Assembly (NCBI GenBank): GCA_021202175.1
Contig: JAJQDO010000249.1
Coordinates: 1-33,360 of the forward strand
Origin: Clostridiales bacterium
Lineage (GTDB): Bacteria > Bacillota > Clostridia > Lachnospirales > Lachnospiraceae
Direction: 5' to 3'
DNA: 33,360 bases
A model generated the notes under the pieces. That model worked only from the letters and a program-made list of their open reading frames with translations, did no database searches and was not told where the DNA came from. This document shows positions 16,902 through 25,065 of this stretch, in pieces. The position numbers and the translations under genes are program-made. Numbering within the stretch: position 1 is the stretch's first letter; each line of letters opens with the position of its first letter.

Positions 16902-19900
16902 CAGAAGACTCTCCCTTCCTTTTTATAAACTTCCGTAAATCGGCAATGTAAATCGTTATATGCCGGATTTCTCTGTGCATGTTCATATAAAAGCAATCCC
17001 AGGGTCATATTAATCTGCCTGTTACTATAGTATTTAAGAGAGGGCTTTATTGCATCTACAACCGCGTGGGTCCATGACGATAATTCAGCAGATTTGTCCA
17101 CTGTTCCCATCACGATGTCTGCCTGTAACAAATCATATAAGAGTGGACGTAATTTATCCATCCCCTCCTTTGGCGCTGATACAAGATAGTCCATAAAATC
17201 AATCTTTACCGTGGTGTCAAGTTTTGATTGAAGGATTGCTCTTTGAAATCTTTTGATTTCATTTTTGTCTCCAAGCTGAAACAATGCTTTCTCCATGATA
17301 AAGTCCAGCAGTGATTCTGAAAGGTCTTCGGTACTCATTGTTTCAAACACATCTTCGTCCGGTGTGTATCTGTAAATAAGATTTCCATCTTCATACTTAT
17401 TTATCTTACAGAGGACCGGCTGTACCCATTCATTTTGGTATACTGCACCGACTCCGCAAGGCAGCTTTGCCAACTCCTGAATCTGATCATCATTTAAGTT
17501 TGCCGCTCTTCCTACCAGTTCCCGATCCTCCTGATCCGGCAACCGCATAATAATCTTCGTATTGGTATTTCTAATCGCCGCCATATCCAATAAGCCCGGA
17601 GCCTGATCAACAATTACAAAGCTCTCTCCGTAGGTTCTCATTTCCGCTATCGCATTGGAAATCATTTCGACGCTCTTTCCCAGAAGATTCCCAGATTCAG
17701 AAGATACGGCAGCTGATGTTTTTTTCAAAAGATTATGCGCTTCTTCCAGGACAGTGATATGTCGTAATTCCGAATTCATACCATCGGATGTAGACAGGCG
17801 ATATTCCTGAAGTTTCAAGACAAGAATGCCCATAATCAGAGATTTTGTTTCCGCGGATCCTACTCTGCTAAGATCTACAATAACATTCTGTTCAAACAAT
17901 TCTTCTGATGACAGCTCATCCGTCACAAAAACGGTTCCGTTAATACCATTTGTCAGGGACTGTAATCTGGTTAATAAAGAACCTTTATAAGCTCCTTTGT
18001 TTTCTGCGTCATACTCACTGGTCTCAATAATCGTTTTGATATTTCTGGCAACGTCCGAAAAGGAAGGATACAACTCCTCACCATATTTATTTTCGGAACG
18101 AATCATGTCCCATCCGCAATCCTCATAAGATTTTTCTATCGCCGCCTTGAGAACAGCAGGCATTGCCGCATACATCGGCCAGCAAACATTAAAGATTTCT
18201 ACCAGACGATCTAAATGTTCAAAAATATGCACGCCTTCCGGAAAGCTAAATGGATTTAATCGCAGCATCGGACTGAGATGGGGATTTGTTCCATAAACGA
18301 AAACATCCGGAGCCGAACCAAAAACATTTTTATATTCGCCTTTTGCCGGTTCCACTACGAGAAATACTATATTCTGGTGCGATACCTCGTCCAAAAGCTG
18401 ATAGACAGCATTACTCTTCCCGGAACCAGTGCTTCCTGTAATGAAAACATGCGCGGCCAGCGACTGCCTGGCTAAAGAAACCTCAATCCGTTCCTCATGA
18501 TTCATATGGAAGATTTTTCCGAGCCGCAATCCGTCTTTGCTATTTTGTCCACCATAAGTAACAACATTTCTTCCAAATTCCGCGCATTCCAGCACAGGGA
18601 ACCCAGCAACCGATTTCTGTGGAAAATTCAACGAATATGCGAGTTCTTTTCCTGACAAACTGGTGGTAGCGGTAACAATCGCAGGATAGGCATAAAAATC
18701 GGAACCGATCGCAGTTATTGCCGGACTCAAACCGAAGACAGGGTGTCTCAGTTCTCTTAAGTATCCATAGATTTCCTGTGCATCATCATTATCCGTTGTA
18801 TCTCCGCGCCACAAGTTGACCGCCGTCTGTGACATATAAGATTTCTCTCCTTGTGTCAGTGCCAGATAAGAATGGGCGGCATTGCTTGCAACGTTCTGGT
18901 CTTCGCTAATGAAATAGGCGGCAAAATCCCACATTCCCAGTGCAGTACTTTGCTCCAGACGTTTCATCTGATCTTCAAGGATTTCCAAGGTATGTTTGAT
19001 TGTGTAATTAGTAAATGACTGGGTAATCCCTTCATTTTTCCCAACCGTAGCACTGACATTGGAAGAGCGGGCAAAATTAGCCCCAAAATTACCGCCCAGA
19101 TTTACGCCTTTATATAGACCATCCGTTGTCGTTGCCGAATTAGAAACCGCTCTGCCAAGTGTATTCGCAACTGCACGGCCCGTCGTCTTTGCCAATGTCT
19201 GCGTAACAGAGGAAGCAGTACTGCTCGAGGCTGTATCTGCAACCGAACTGCCGGTCGAAGCCGTGTTTGTCATACTGCTTCCCTGCGAAAGAGATCCGCC
19301 TGCAGTCACATGTGTATCTGCCTTTGCCAACCAGGGTATGCCAACTTCTCCACCGGTTGAAACACTGGCATTCACTCCTACATTGGTACTTGTTCCTGTG
19401 GCATTTGCAATACTTTCATTTGTTCCTGCCGTATGCGAAGTTCCTTCGGTTACTGTAGTACCCGTCCCCGTGCTCGCAGAGGTTCCTGTTGAATCCGTAA
19501 TGGAAGATCCTTCTGAGTCCGTAACGCCGCTTGTATTCGCAACAGATGCATTTCTTCCTGATTGAACCCCCGCACTCACTCCCGCATTTAAACCAAAGGT
19601 TGCCATAGAATTCGTGGAATCAGATTGTGTATAGGTAAAGTTCGTCTGCCAGCCAGAATAAGGTGCCATTCCTGAATATAAATCTGCCAGATGCAGCTTT
19701 CGATCCTCGACATCTTTTACCGGCGTTGCCAGAAGAACAATCGTGTACTCCTTCTCCGCATCATCCGGGATAATTCCGTCTAAAAGTTTTTCAATCGTTT
19801 GACTGATAAATTTCTCTGACTTTTCTCCTGGAATATTGGAAGCACTCGCAATCGTATAGGAACGAATTTCATTCATACAGGGAATGACACCTTTTCCCTT

Positions 19901-20449
19901 ATCCTCTGTCCATTCTGCCCCGGGAAAATTACCTCGAATAGCCTCAAGCAAACGCTTTCTGTAATTATCCACATCCACGTTATCTCTGGTATTCTGTGTA
20001 TTGGTTACGGCTAAATATACGGATGTACCAACCATGGTCCGATGGAAAACCAGCGCGATATTACAATCTTCATCGGAAAGCACCTCATATACATTGACCA
20101 GTTTTTCCAGATTATTTTCTTTTTTGTCCGTCACCCATTTCGTTATATTGATATAACGAATGTTATACGCAGGCTTAAATGCCGAATCATATTCTGCATC
20201 TTTTTTCACTGGAACATAAAGTTCATTGATATGTTTTAAGTATTCATTATATATTTCAATACTTGCCGCACTAAGAAGTCTTTTTGTCAAAACTTCCGCT
20301 GCTTCATCATCCATGCCGGGAACTTCTGTCAGATACTCCTCTCTGCGTTTTTCCATTTCATGTAATTGTTCCGGGCTGAGAACAGATAGTTTGGCAATCG
20401 TGTCCGCTGCTTTACCACCCGCCCTCTTAATCCTGTTCTTAATCCCCAT
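16901..20449 (-). CDS. HerA/DUF87-type ATPase with Ser/Thr/Gly-rich insert
   Basis: 1182 aa. Residues 1-265 form an N-terminal alpha/beta region of unknown fold (ALVFHRTMVGTSVYLAVTN, YTIVLLATPVKDVED). Residues about 270-460 are a low-complexity stretch of Ser, Thr, Gly, Ala and Asn with almost no charged residues (for example GTSASTGTGTTVTEGTSHTA). From about 460 comes a helical part, then the ATPase: Walker A ITGSTGSGKSNAVYQ at about residue 675, Walker B HITVLEEAHN at about 900, and a sensor-like region RNTNTKIIMRLPDQEDRELV near 970. HerA/FtsK/VirB4-type pumps move DNA or protein; the N-terminal half recalls conjugative VirB4/TraC proteins only loosely. It has GAGAGGGAATTTAA before the start and is followed by the nuclease effector with a TGATG overlap, so it may handle that effector. 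Confidence 0.85.
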   Translation of the reverse strand: MGIKNRIKRAGGKAADTIAKLSVLSPEQLHEMEKRREEYLTEVPGMDDEAAEVLTKRLLSAASIEIYNEYLKHINELYVPVKKDAEYDSAFKPAYNIRYINITKWVTDKKENNLEKLVNVYEVLSDEDCNIALVFHRTMVGTSVYLAVTNTQNTRDNVDVDNYRKRLLEAIRGNFPGAEWTEDKGKGVIPCMNEIRSYTIASASNIPGEKSEKFISQTIEKLLDGIIPDDAEKEYTIVLLATPVKDVEDRKLHLADLYSGMAPYSGWQTNFTYTQSDSTNSMATFGLNAGVSAGVQSGRNASVANTSGVTDSEGSSITDSTGTSASTGTGTTVTEGTSHTAGTNESIANATGTSTNVGVNASVSTGGEVGIPWLAKADTHVTAGGSLSQGSSMTNTASTGSSVADTASSSTASSVTQTLAKTTGRAVANTLGRAVSNSATTTDGLYKGVNLGGNFGANFARSSNVSATVGKNEGITQSFTNYTIKHTLEILEDQMKRLEQSTALGMWDFAAYFISEDQNVASNAAHSYLALTQGEKSYMSQTAVNLWRGDTTDNDDAQEIYGYLRELRHPVFGLSPAITAIGSDFYAYPAIVTATTSLSGKELAYSLNFPQKSVAGFPVLECAEFGRNVVTYGGQNSKDGLRLGKIFHMNHEERIEVSLARQSLAAHVFITGSTGSGKSNAVYQLLDEVSHQNIVFLVVEPAKGEYKNVFGSAPDVFVYGTNPHLSPMLRLNPFSFPEGVHIFEHLDRLVEIFNVCWPMYAAMPAVLKAAIEKSYEDCGWDMIRSENKYGEELYPSFSDVARNIKTIIETSEYDAENKGAYKGSLLTRLQSLTNGINGTVFVTDELSSEELFEQNVIVDLSRVGSAETKSLIMGILVLKLQEYRLSTSDGMNSELRHITVLEEAHNLLKKTSAAVSSESGNLLGKSVEMISNAIAEMRTYGESFVIVDQAPGLLDMAAIRNTNTKIIMRLPDQEDRELVGRAANLNDDQIQELAKLPCGVGAVYQNEWVQPVLCKINKYEDGNLIYRYTPDEDVFETMSTEDLSESLLDFIMEKALFQLGDKNEIKRFQRAILQSKLDTTVKIDFMDYLVSAPKEGMDKLRPLLYDLLQADIVMGTVDKSAELSSWTHAVVDAIKPSLKYYSNRQINMTLGLLLYEHAQRNPAYNDLHCRFTEVYKKEGRVF

Positions 20450-20466
20450 TTAAATTCCCTCTCATT

Positions 20467-20952
20467 TTACGCATATACCTTCCAATCCATCATTGCGTCA
20501 AGCTTGACTGTATAGTTCTTTAACTTTTCCTGCCTTTCCATAAGTTCCTCTATCTGTTTTGTTAACGTTTGAATCTTCTTCGCCTGTTTAGACAATTCAG
20601 GGCTGTATTCCACAATATTGGCTCTGATTTCATCCAACAAACTTTCAATCCACTGATATGCGCTTTCCCTGTGGCTTACTTCGATCGCATCATACCTGTT
20701 TTTTACATCTTCACTCATATGCTCATTATAGGTATTTGCAAGCTTTTCAAGATTAAGATGATTGGAATGCCATAAAACAAATTCCCCAAATGCCAACTTT
20801 CTCTCAAACTCTTCCTTACGGAAAATAGATTCCGCATGGCTTACATCAAAGGTCAGTTTCTGATATTCAATAATAATTTTTTCAAGCTCATCACGGCGAT
20901 CTGCCGTTAAAACATCGGAACCAGTTACAATCTCTGCCAGTACTCTTCGCAA
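20467..20952 (-). CDS. Helical protein in frame with the dynamin gene (possible split C-terminus)
   Basis: 161 aa if translated from the TTG at 20952, which has only a weak upstream site (CAGAGG three bases away). It is helical and charged throughout, ending in a coiled-coil-like segment (KQAKKIQTLTKQIEELMERQ). No family is recognised. The frame is the same as that of the dynamin gene upstream. Dynamin ends CAG-TAA and the next codons (TAC TGG ACT...) are open all the way into this ORF. It may therefore be the original C-terminal domain of the dynamin cut off by a nonsense codon, or be made by readthrough. As a separate gene it would link the dynamin (24 bp upstream) and the ATPase (17 bp downstream). 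Confidence 0.65.
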   Translation of the reverse strand: MRRVLAEIVTGSDVLTADRRDELEKIIIEYQKLTFDVSHAESIFRKEEFERKLAFGEFVLWHSNHLNLEKLANTYNEHMSEDVKNRYDAIEVSHRESAYQWIESLLDEIRANIVEYSPELSKQAKKIQTLTKQIEELMERQEKLKNYTVKLDAMMDWKVYA

Positions 20953-20976
20953 TGCCTCTGTATTCGAAGTCCAGTA

Positions 20977-23031
20977 TTACTGTGATCCCTGATCCATGGA
21001 TTCAAAAATATCCAATAGTCTTTTCTTATATTTTTCCCTTGCATAATCTGTAAGCTGATCTGCCACCTTTCTGTCAACAGCTTTTCGAACCTCATTTTTC
21101 GCTTTTCTGTCATCAGAGGCAATACTTATATCAGCACCAAGCTCTGCAAAAGCATTCCCAACCGTATCAAAACTCTTTTCTTTCATGGCTTTCGTCATAT
21201 GCTGCAGAAAATTCTGTCCGACCGCACTGCGACTTTCTTTGGTCTTCTCCACATGTTTGTCAAAGTCCATCTCAGCTTCGACTTCTTCTGTCATCTCTTC
21301 TTCATGCCGTCTCAAACTCTCCAAAGAAAATGTCTCATCTGCCCCGGAAATGAACTGCTGCATATATCCTTCATATCCAGATTGGTACTCTGCCTTTTTT
21401 TCTTCCGAACCATTCTCCAATTGTTCCAGGAGCAATCGCTTATCCATTTCAAGTTTCTCTTTTATCATCTCTCTGGTTTCTGCAGTCTCTCGTTTCGTCT
21501 CATCAATGCATTCCTGCGTCAATTCGATGATCCGATACAAAAACAGCTGCGATTGGTAGCACTTATTATATGCCGAATATTTGCCCGCAAATGTATCAAT
21601 TTCCGTTTCAACACTAAACAATCCACTGTTTGCATACACCAGATTTTGTTCGTTTTGGGCAGCACAATCCGACCTCTCTTTTATCTGTGACGGCATGATA
21701 TTATAAGTGTATAGCTGTTTGTATCTGCGATTTTTCGGATCTCTGTATTTTCTTTCCTGATCTTCAAATGTTTCATCATAGAAATCATCCAGAAACTCGC
21801 CATTATTCTTAGAACCAAGACCGAGAATAGAAGAAACATAGAAAATCCCGCCAGAATAAAGATTTCTGGGAATAGCCTGTCTCAAAACCTGCTTTTCTTC
21901 TTCTGCACTGGATTCTTTACGATTCAAATCATTCTTATCCGCTTTATTTACAACGATCATGGTAAAGCGACTATCCAATTCATCAAGTTCACTAATCATT
22001 TTGTACAGGTTCTCATTATCTGTACTGTCAAGCGTATCCGGTGTCGCAAGAAAGATTGGCAGTCCATTGGTCATGTTTGCCATCGCTTCTTTTAAAACCT
22101 GCAAGTGCTTAGCGTTTGAAGCCGAATTAGACCCAGGTGTATCAAAAATCACGAACGGATGCTGTGATTTAGCCAATACTCCATTAACAAAAGGAATTTC
22201 TATTTCAATCAAATCAGAAATACCGTTATCCTCAACATCATTTTCGTAATCATTGATAATACTGATCGATTTATTCATTCGATGCTCGATACTTTCTCCC
22301 GCCATCGATACAACTTGTTCGTTAAGCATATTGGATAAAGTATTTGGCATCTGTAAATCCTCGAAATAAGTATTGCTGGCTGTCATAATTAAAGAAATCA
22401 GCTGTCCACGATAGTTTAACTTAACCGAAGCACGGTCTGAAAATTTAGATCTGGCTATTTTATAAACTTTGGCTGTAACCGGATTACTCCCATTCGGCAA
22501 AATCTCACTACCAATCAGGGCATTGATAAATGTCGATTTGCCCGAACTATAATTACCCATGACACAAACAGGAACAACATCACTGGACGCATCAGCAAAT
22601 CTGTTCAAATCCCGTTCAATTCTTTCACGATCTGCACTCTGTAAAATCAGTGGACTCATCTCCTGAAATAAAGATTTCACTTCCGGCAGAATGTCCCTTG
22701 CATTTTCAAGGTATACATTTGAACATACCGGCTTCACCGTCGCTTCATATCCTCCTGCCTTGCATACGGACTCCAATTCACTGAATTCGTCTGCGGATCC
22801 TTCAAAATATAACTCTATCGTTTCTCCGTCTACTTGATAATCTTCCACCATCTGCAAAACAATCTGTTTCACTTTAAAAGGGAAGAATCCTTCTGTTAAG
22901 TCTTTGCTCAGAAGTTTTGTTGCCTTATGATCCGCCAGATTAATTTCGAGCCATGCTGAACTGTCATCATCCCATTGCTGATATCTAATTTGTTTCTTAT
23001 ATGGATTACTGATGATTTTTAAACGTGCCAT
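20977..23031 (-). CDS. Dynamin-like large GTPase
   Basis: 684 aa. An N-terminal domain (1-120) precedes the GTPase: P-loop CVMGNYSSGKSTFINAL at about residue 160, G2 threonine in NPVTAKVYKI, G3 in FVIFDTPGSNSASNAK at about 297, and G4 VNKADKND at about 362. From 450 on the protein is helical, as expected for a dynamin stalk. Bacterial dynamin-like proteins act at membranes, in fission, fusion or repair, and several protect against phage or toxins. The start at 23031 has AGGAAGGACACGTAAC upstream, and a consensus promoter lies about 110 bp before it. It leads the effector operon. A role in membrane remodelling for effector traffic, or self-protection, is inference. The C-terminus may continue past the stop into the next ORF. 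Confidence 0.92.
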   Translation of the reverse strand: MARLKIISNPYKKQIRYQQWDDDSSAWLEINLADHKATKLLSKDLTEGFFPFKVKQIVLQMVEDYQVDGETIELYFEGSADEFSELESVCKAGGYEATVKPVCSNVYLENARDILPEVKSLFQEMSPLILQSADRERIERDLNRFADASSDVVPVCVMGNYSSGKSTFINALIGSEILPNGSNPVTAKVYKIARSKFSDRASVKLNYRGQLISLIMTASNTYFEDLQMPNTLSNMLNEQVVSMAGESIEHRMNKSISIINDYENDVEDNGISDLIEIEIPFVNGVLAKSQHPFVIFDTPGSNSASNAKHLQVLKEAMANMTNGLPIFLATPDTLDSTDNENLYKMISELDELDSRFTMIVVNKADKNDLNRKESSAEEEKQVLRQAIPRNLYSGGIFYVSSILGLGSKNNGEFLDDFYDETFEDQERKYRDPKNRRYKQLYTYNIMPSQIKERSDCAAQNEQNLVYANSGLFSVETEIDTFAGKYSAYNKCYQSQLFLYRIIELTQECIDETKRETAETREMIKEKLEMDKRLLLEQLENGSEEKKAEYQSGYEGYMQQFISGADETFSLESLRRHEEEMTEEVEAEMDFDKHVEKTKESRSAVGQNFLQHMTKAMKEKSFDTVGNAFAELGADISIASDDRKAKNEVRKAVDRKVADQLTDYAREKYKKRLLDIFESMDQGSQ

Positions 23032-23138
23032 GTTACGTGTCCTTCCTGTTTTTACTGCTCTATCAATCGCATCTTTCAGATATATCTTTGTTTTAATATA
23101 ATCTTATACTGTCAAGATTACCACTTTTAACTTTTATA

Positions 23139-23167
23139 ATTATAACTTTGCTTTTATTATAATTCAA
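23139..23167 (-). promoter_or_regulatory. Sigma-A promoter of the dynamin/ATPase/effector operon
   Basis: Minus-strand TTGAAT (23167-23162), 17-base spacer, TATAAT (23144-23139). Predicted start near 23131, giving a leader of about 100 nt. It lies between repeat copy 2 and the dynamin gene. No strong terminator was seen between here and the end of the operon at 14891, so the seven ORFs may be one transcript. Confidence 0.7.
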
Positions 23168-23213
23168 TATAAAGTTAATAGTGCTCTGTAACTTTCAAAA
23201 GGGCATATGCAGT

Positions 23214-23409
23214 CCCTTAAGAAATCTTTCATCTTCTTATGAAAATCATCAGAAAATCGTGAGAAAAAATTGACAACTTCATTACAAATATGTTGTATAC
23301 TTAGACCATCAAAACAAAAAACGTTGTTTTGATAGTCATAGATTTTTTCATACTTTTCTCTCTTAAAAAAGATTGGCACAAATACACAGGTATTTGTGCC
23401 AGTTCTTTT
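23214..23409. repeat. Direct repeat, copy 2 (196 bp)
   Basis: Same orientation as copy 1 at 13831-14026, without gaps. Mismatches cluster at the left edge and around the internal hairpin, where CCATCAAAACAA replaces CTATCAAAACAA and costs one base pair. The right-end hairpin is unchanged. It bounds the island on the side of the GNAT gene. Confidence 0.9.
23374..23401. terminator. Hairpin terminator inside repeat copy 2
   Basis: Same 12-bp perfect stem TGGCACAAATAC/GTATTTGTGCCA with loop ACAG as in copy 1. The plus strand continues GTTCTTTTT and the minus strand ATCTTTTTTAAG. It would insulate the island operon from the neighbouring chromosome. Confidence 0.7.
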
Positions 23410-23572
23410 TATGCCTGCAAAAACAAAAAACACTCAACAACCGAAATCTATTTCCGACTGGTCTTTTCCAACCAAAAATGCTAGAATACAACCATCAAAA
23501 TAATATTACAAATTGCTGTGCAGACCCATACATGAGCCAGCACCAATCAAATACTGTCGAAAGGAATATATT

Positions 23573-24082
23573 ATGTCTGATTTTAAGAAAAGATTTCGTT
23601 TTAGATACATCAATCACGATGAAGCGGAACAGGCAGCAGACATTGAACAAATCTGCTTTCCTCCTCATGAGGCTTGTTCAAGAGAGGATATGATGAAACG
23701 TATTGCTGCCGCGCCTGAGCTTTTTCTCGTTGTCGTTGATGAACAGACGGGCAAACTGGCGGGTTTTCTCAATGGTTTAGCCACGGATGAAGAACGCTTT
23801 CGTGACGAATTTTTTACCGATGCGACACTATACCAACCACTTGGAAAAAATGTAATGCTTCTGGGGCTGGATGTATTGCCGGAATACCGCAGACAGGGTC
23901 TCGCCACACAGTTGGTAGAAGAATACACAGGGGCAGAACGGAAAAAAGGACGCAGATCGCTGATTCTGACCTGTCTTAAAGACAAAGTAAGCTTGTACGA
24001 AAAAATGGGATTCACCGACCGGGGTCTGGCGGACTCCTCGTGGGGTGGAGAGGAATGGCATGAGATGAAGTTCGTTTTATGA
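23573..24082 (+). CDS. GNAT-family N-acetyltransferase
   Basis: 169 aa and the only supported plus-strand gene. The acetyl-CoA-binding motif A is clear: LLGLDVLPEYRRQGLATQLV (R-x-x-G-x-A pattern), followed by SLILTCLKDKVSLYEKMGF, the usual final GNAT strand and helix. The N-terminal part (ADIEQICFPPHEACSREDM) resembles the arylalkylamine-acetyltransferase-like subgroup. I start at 23573 because AAAGGA lies just upstream; the track start 20 residues earlier has no site. The acceptor substrate is unknown. It stands alone between the island and a convergent gene whose terminator lies right after its stop. Confidence 0.92.
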   Translation: MSDFKKRFRFRYINHDEAEQAADIEQICFPPHEACSREDMMKRIAAAPELFLVVVDEQTGKLAGFLNGLATDEERFRDEFFTDATLYQPLGKNVMLLGLDVLPEYRRQGLATQLVEEYTGAERKKGRRSLILTCLKDKVSLYEKMGFTDRGLADSSWGGEEWHEMKFVL

Positions 24083-24094
24083 GGAAAAAATTAT

Positions 24095-24131
24095 TATAGT
24101 GAACCACAAAAATAATTTGTCGTTCACTATA
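24095..24131 (-). terminator. Terminator of the DUF6106-like gene
   Basis: TATAGTGAAC and GTTCACTATA form a 10-bp stem, and ACAAA/TTTGT adds five inner pairs. On the minus strand it is followed by ATAATTTTTTCC. It sits between the converging GNAT and DUF6106-like genes and may also slow plus-strand transcription. Confidence 0.75.
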
Positions 24132-24139
24132 AAGATAAT

Positions 24140-24661
24140 CTAATCTGATAATCTTACCTTTCGCGGAGAATAATGATACATACGTTCCACCATATTCTCG
24201 TCAGGTGTAAAGATCAGTTTTACCTGCTGCTCATTACCGATATTTCCAACTATGACATAATTTTTCATAGCCGTGTCATTGGCGCTGTAATCATAAACCT
24301 TATAGTTACCATGCTCATATTTATCCAACTCATGGGAATCCTCCGGCGCAACCAGTTCCATCTGCTCCATGGACACCGTCATTTTCCTTTTCCGCCGGAA
24401 AGCACCACTGATCTTGTCAATATCCAGACTCCCGGAGGTAAAGATATATTCATACTCCGTCCTTTGCAGTCGGATAAAAAACATAACCAGACCCCAAATA
24501 GCAATTACCAGAATAAATAGTGCCGGCATAAATATCATCAAAGCAAAAGTCAGAAGAATACCTGCCACAATGGCAAGGGCTGTCTTAAGATATTCTGCCA
24601 TTCCCTTTTTATGATCTACCATGACCTCGCAAAAAACGTCTCCACTCGAACTATTATACAT
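24140..24661 (-). CDS. DUF6106-like membrane protein
   Basis: 173 aa. Two adjacent hydrophobic helices (about residues 25-60: TALAIVAGILLTFALMIFMP and LFILVIAIWGLVMFFI) are followed by a soluble C-terminal part rich in strands (YEYIFTSGSLDIDKI, YVIVGNIGNEQQVKLIFTPD). It matches what I remember of DUF6106 from Clostridia, whose function is unknown. The C-terminal part looks like a PH-like fold facing the cytoplasm. The start at 24661 has AAGGATGATGTAAA before it. Monocistronic, with its own terminator. No context clue to function. Confidence 0.75.
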   Translation of the reverse strand: MYNSSSGDVFCEVMVDHKKGMAEYLKTALAIVAGILLTFALMIFMPALFILVIAIWGLVMFFIRLQRTEYEYIFTSGSLDIDKISGAFRRKRKMTVSMEQMELVAPEDSHELDKYEHGNYKVYDYSANDTAMKNYVIVGNIGNEQQVKLIFTPDENMVERMYHYSPRKVRLSD

Positions 24662-24865
24662 TTTACATCATCCTTATCATTTCTATTTCTGCTTACAACA
24701 TGCTGCAACTGTTATTGTGAACTACCCCATTGTCTAAAGCCAATGGGATTGCGGTCGACTTATTTCAAAATTCCACCCCCAGTTTTCCAATCCATTTTCT
24801 GCCCTGTCTTTTTATTATTTTACCACTTTGCAGATGATTGTGTCGATAGGGAAAAGCCACAGTTT

Positions 24866-24926
24866 TATCAATAGCATAAATATTAATTTTTATCATGTTT
24901 GTGCTATTGATAGCACAAATTTTTTT
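24866..24926 (+). terminator. Plus-strand terminator with a competing upstream stem
   Basis: TTTGTGCTA/TAGCACAAA (24898-24919, loop TTGA) followed by seven T's is a textbook plus-strand terminator. TATCAATAGCA at 24866-24876 is perfectly complementary to TGCTATTGATA at 24902-24912, so an 11-bp stem could replace the terminator stem. No plus-strand gene lies downstream. The surrounding 24662-25065 gap holds otherwise only a 7-bp hairpin (24726-24747) and the ABC operon terminator. Confidence 0.55.
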
Positions 24927-25000
24927 GTTTCTGTTTTTTGCTATGTATACGCAAGAATCAACATACCGCAATGGGGAACAGTACCTTGCCCTTACAAAGA

Positions 25001-25030
25001 AACAGCGCATATTTCGTAATATGCGCTGTT
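25001..25030 (-). terminator. Terminator of the amino-acid ABC operon
   Basis: AACAGCGCATATT and AATATGCGCTGTT form a perfect 13-bp stem with a 4-nt loop. The minus strand continues TCTTTG, a modest U-tract. It lies about 35 bp past the stop of the ATPase gene. Confidence 0.75.
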
Positions 25031-25065
25031 ATTAATAACATGATTTAGATGATAGAAGTATGATA

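Larger units (their letters stand above)
13831..23409. mobile_element. Accessory island bounded by 196-bp direct repeats
   Basis: The 9.6-kb interval begins and ends with direct copies of one repeat. It contains only accessory genes: a RhuM pseudogene, an MNT gene and the dynamin/ATPase/effector operon. Two short repeat remnants lie inside. No integrase, transposase or tRNA is visible, so how it moves is unknown. Homologous recombination between the repeats would excise the whole segment. The element call rests on repeat structure and gene content alone. Confidence 0.45.

Noticed and set aside
19059-19565. 168-aa plus-strand ORF opposite the ATPase insert
   Set aside because: It is a by-product of the low-complexity codons on the minus strand, with no ribosome site or recognisable domain.
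13831-23409. CRISPR array or integrative element with recombinase
   Set aside because: The repeats are far too long and too few for CRISPR, and no integrase, transposase, relaxase or tRNA attachment site was seen.
24726-24747. Hairpin CCCATTG/CAATGGG upstream of the DUF6106-like gene
   Set aside because: Seven pairs, no U-tract and no riboswitch-like conserved core; too weak to call a regulatory element.
24765-25010. 81-aa minus-strand ORF
   Set aside because: It starts inside the ABC operon terminator, has no ribosome site, and crosses the competing hairpins at 24866-24926.
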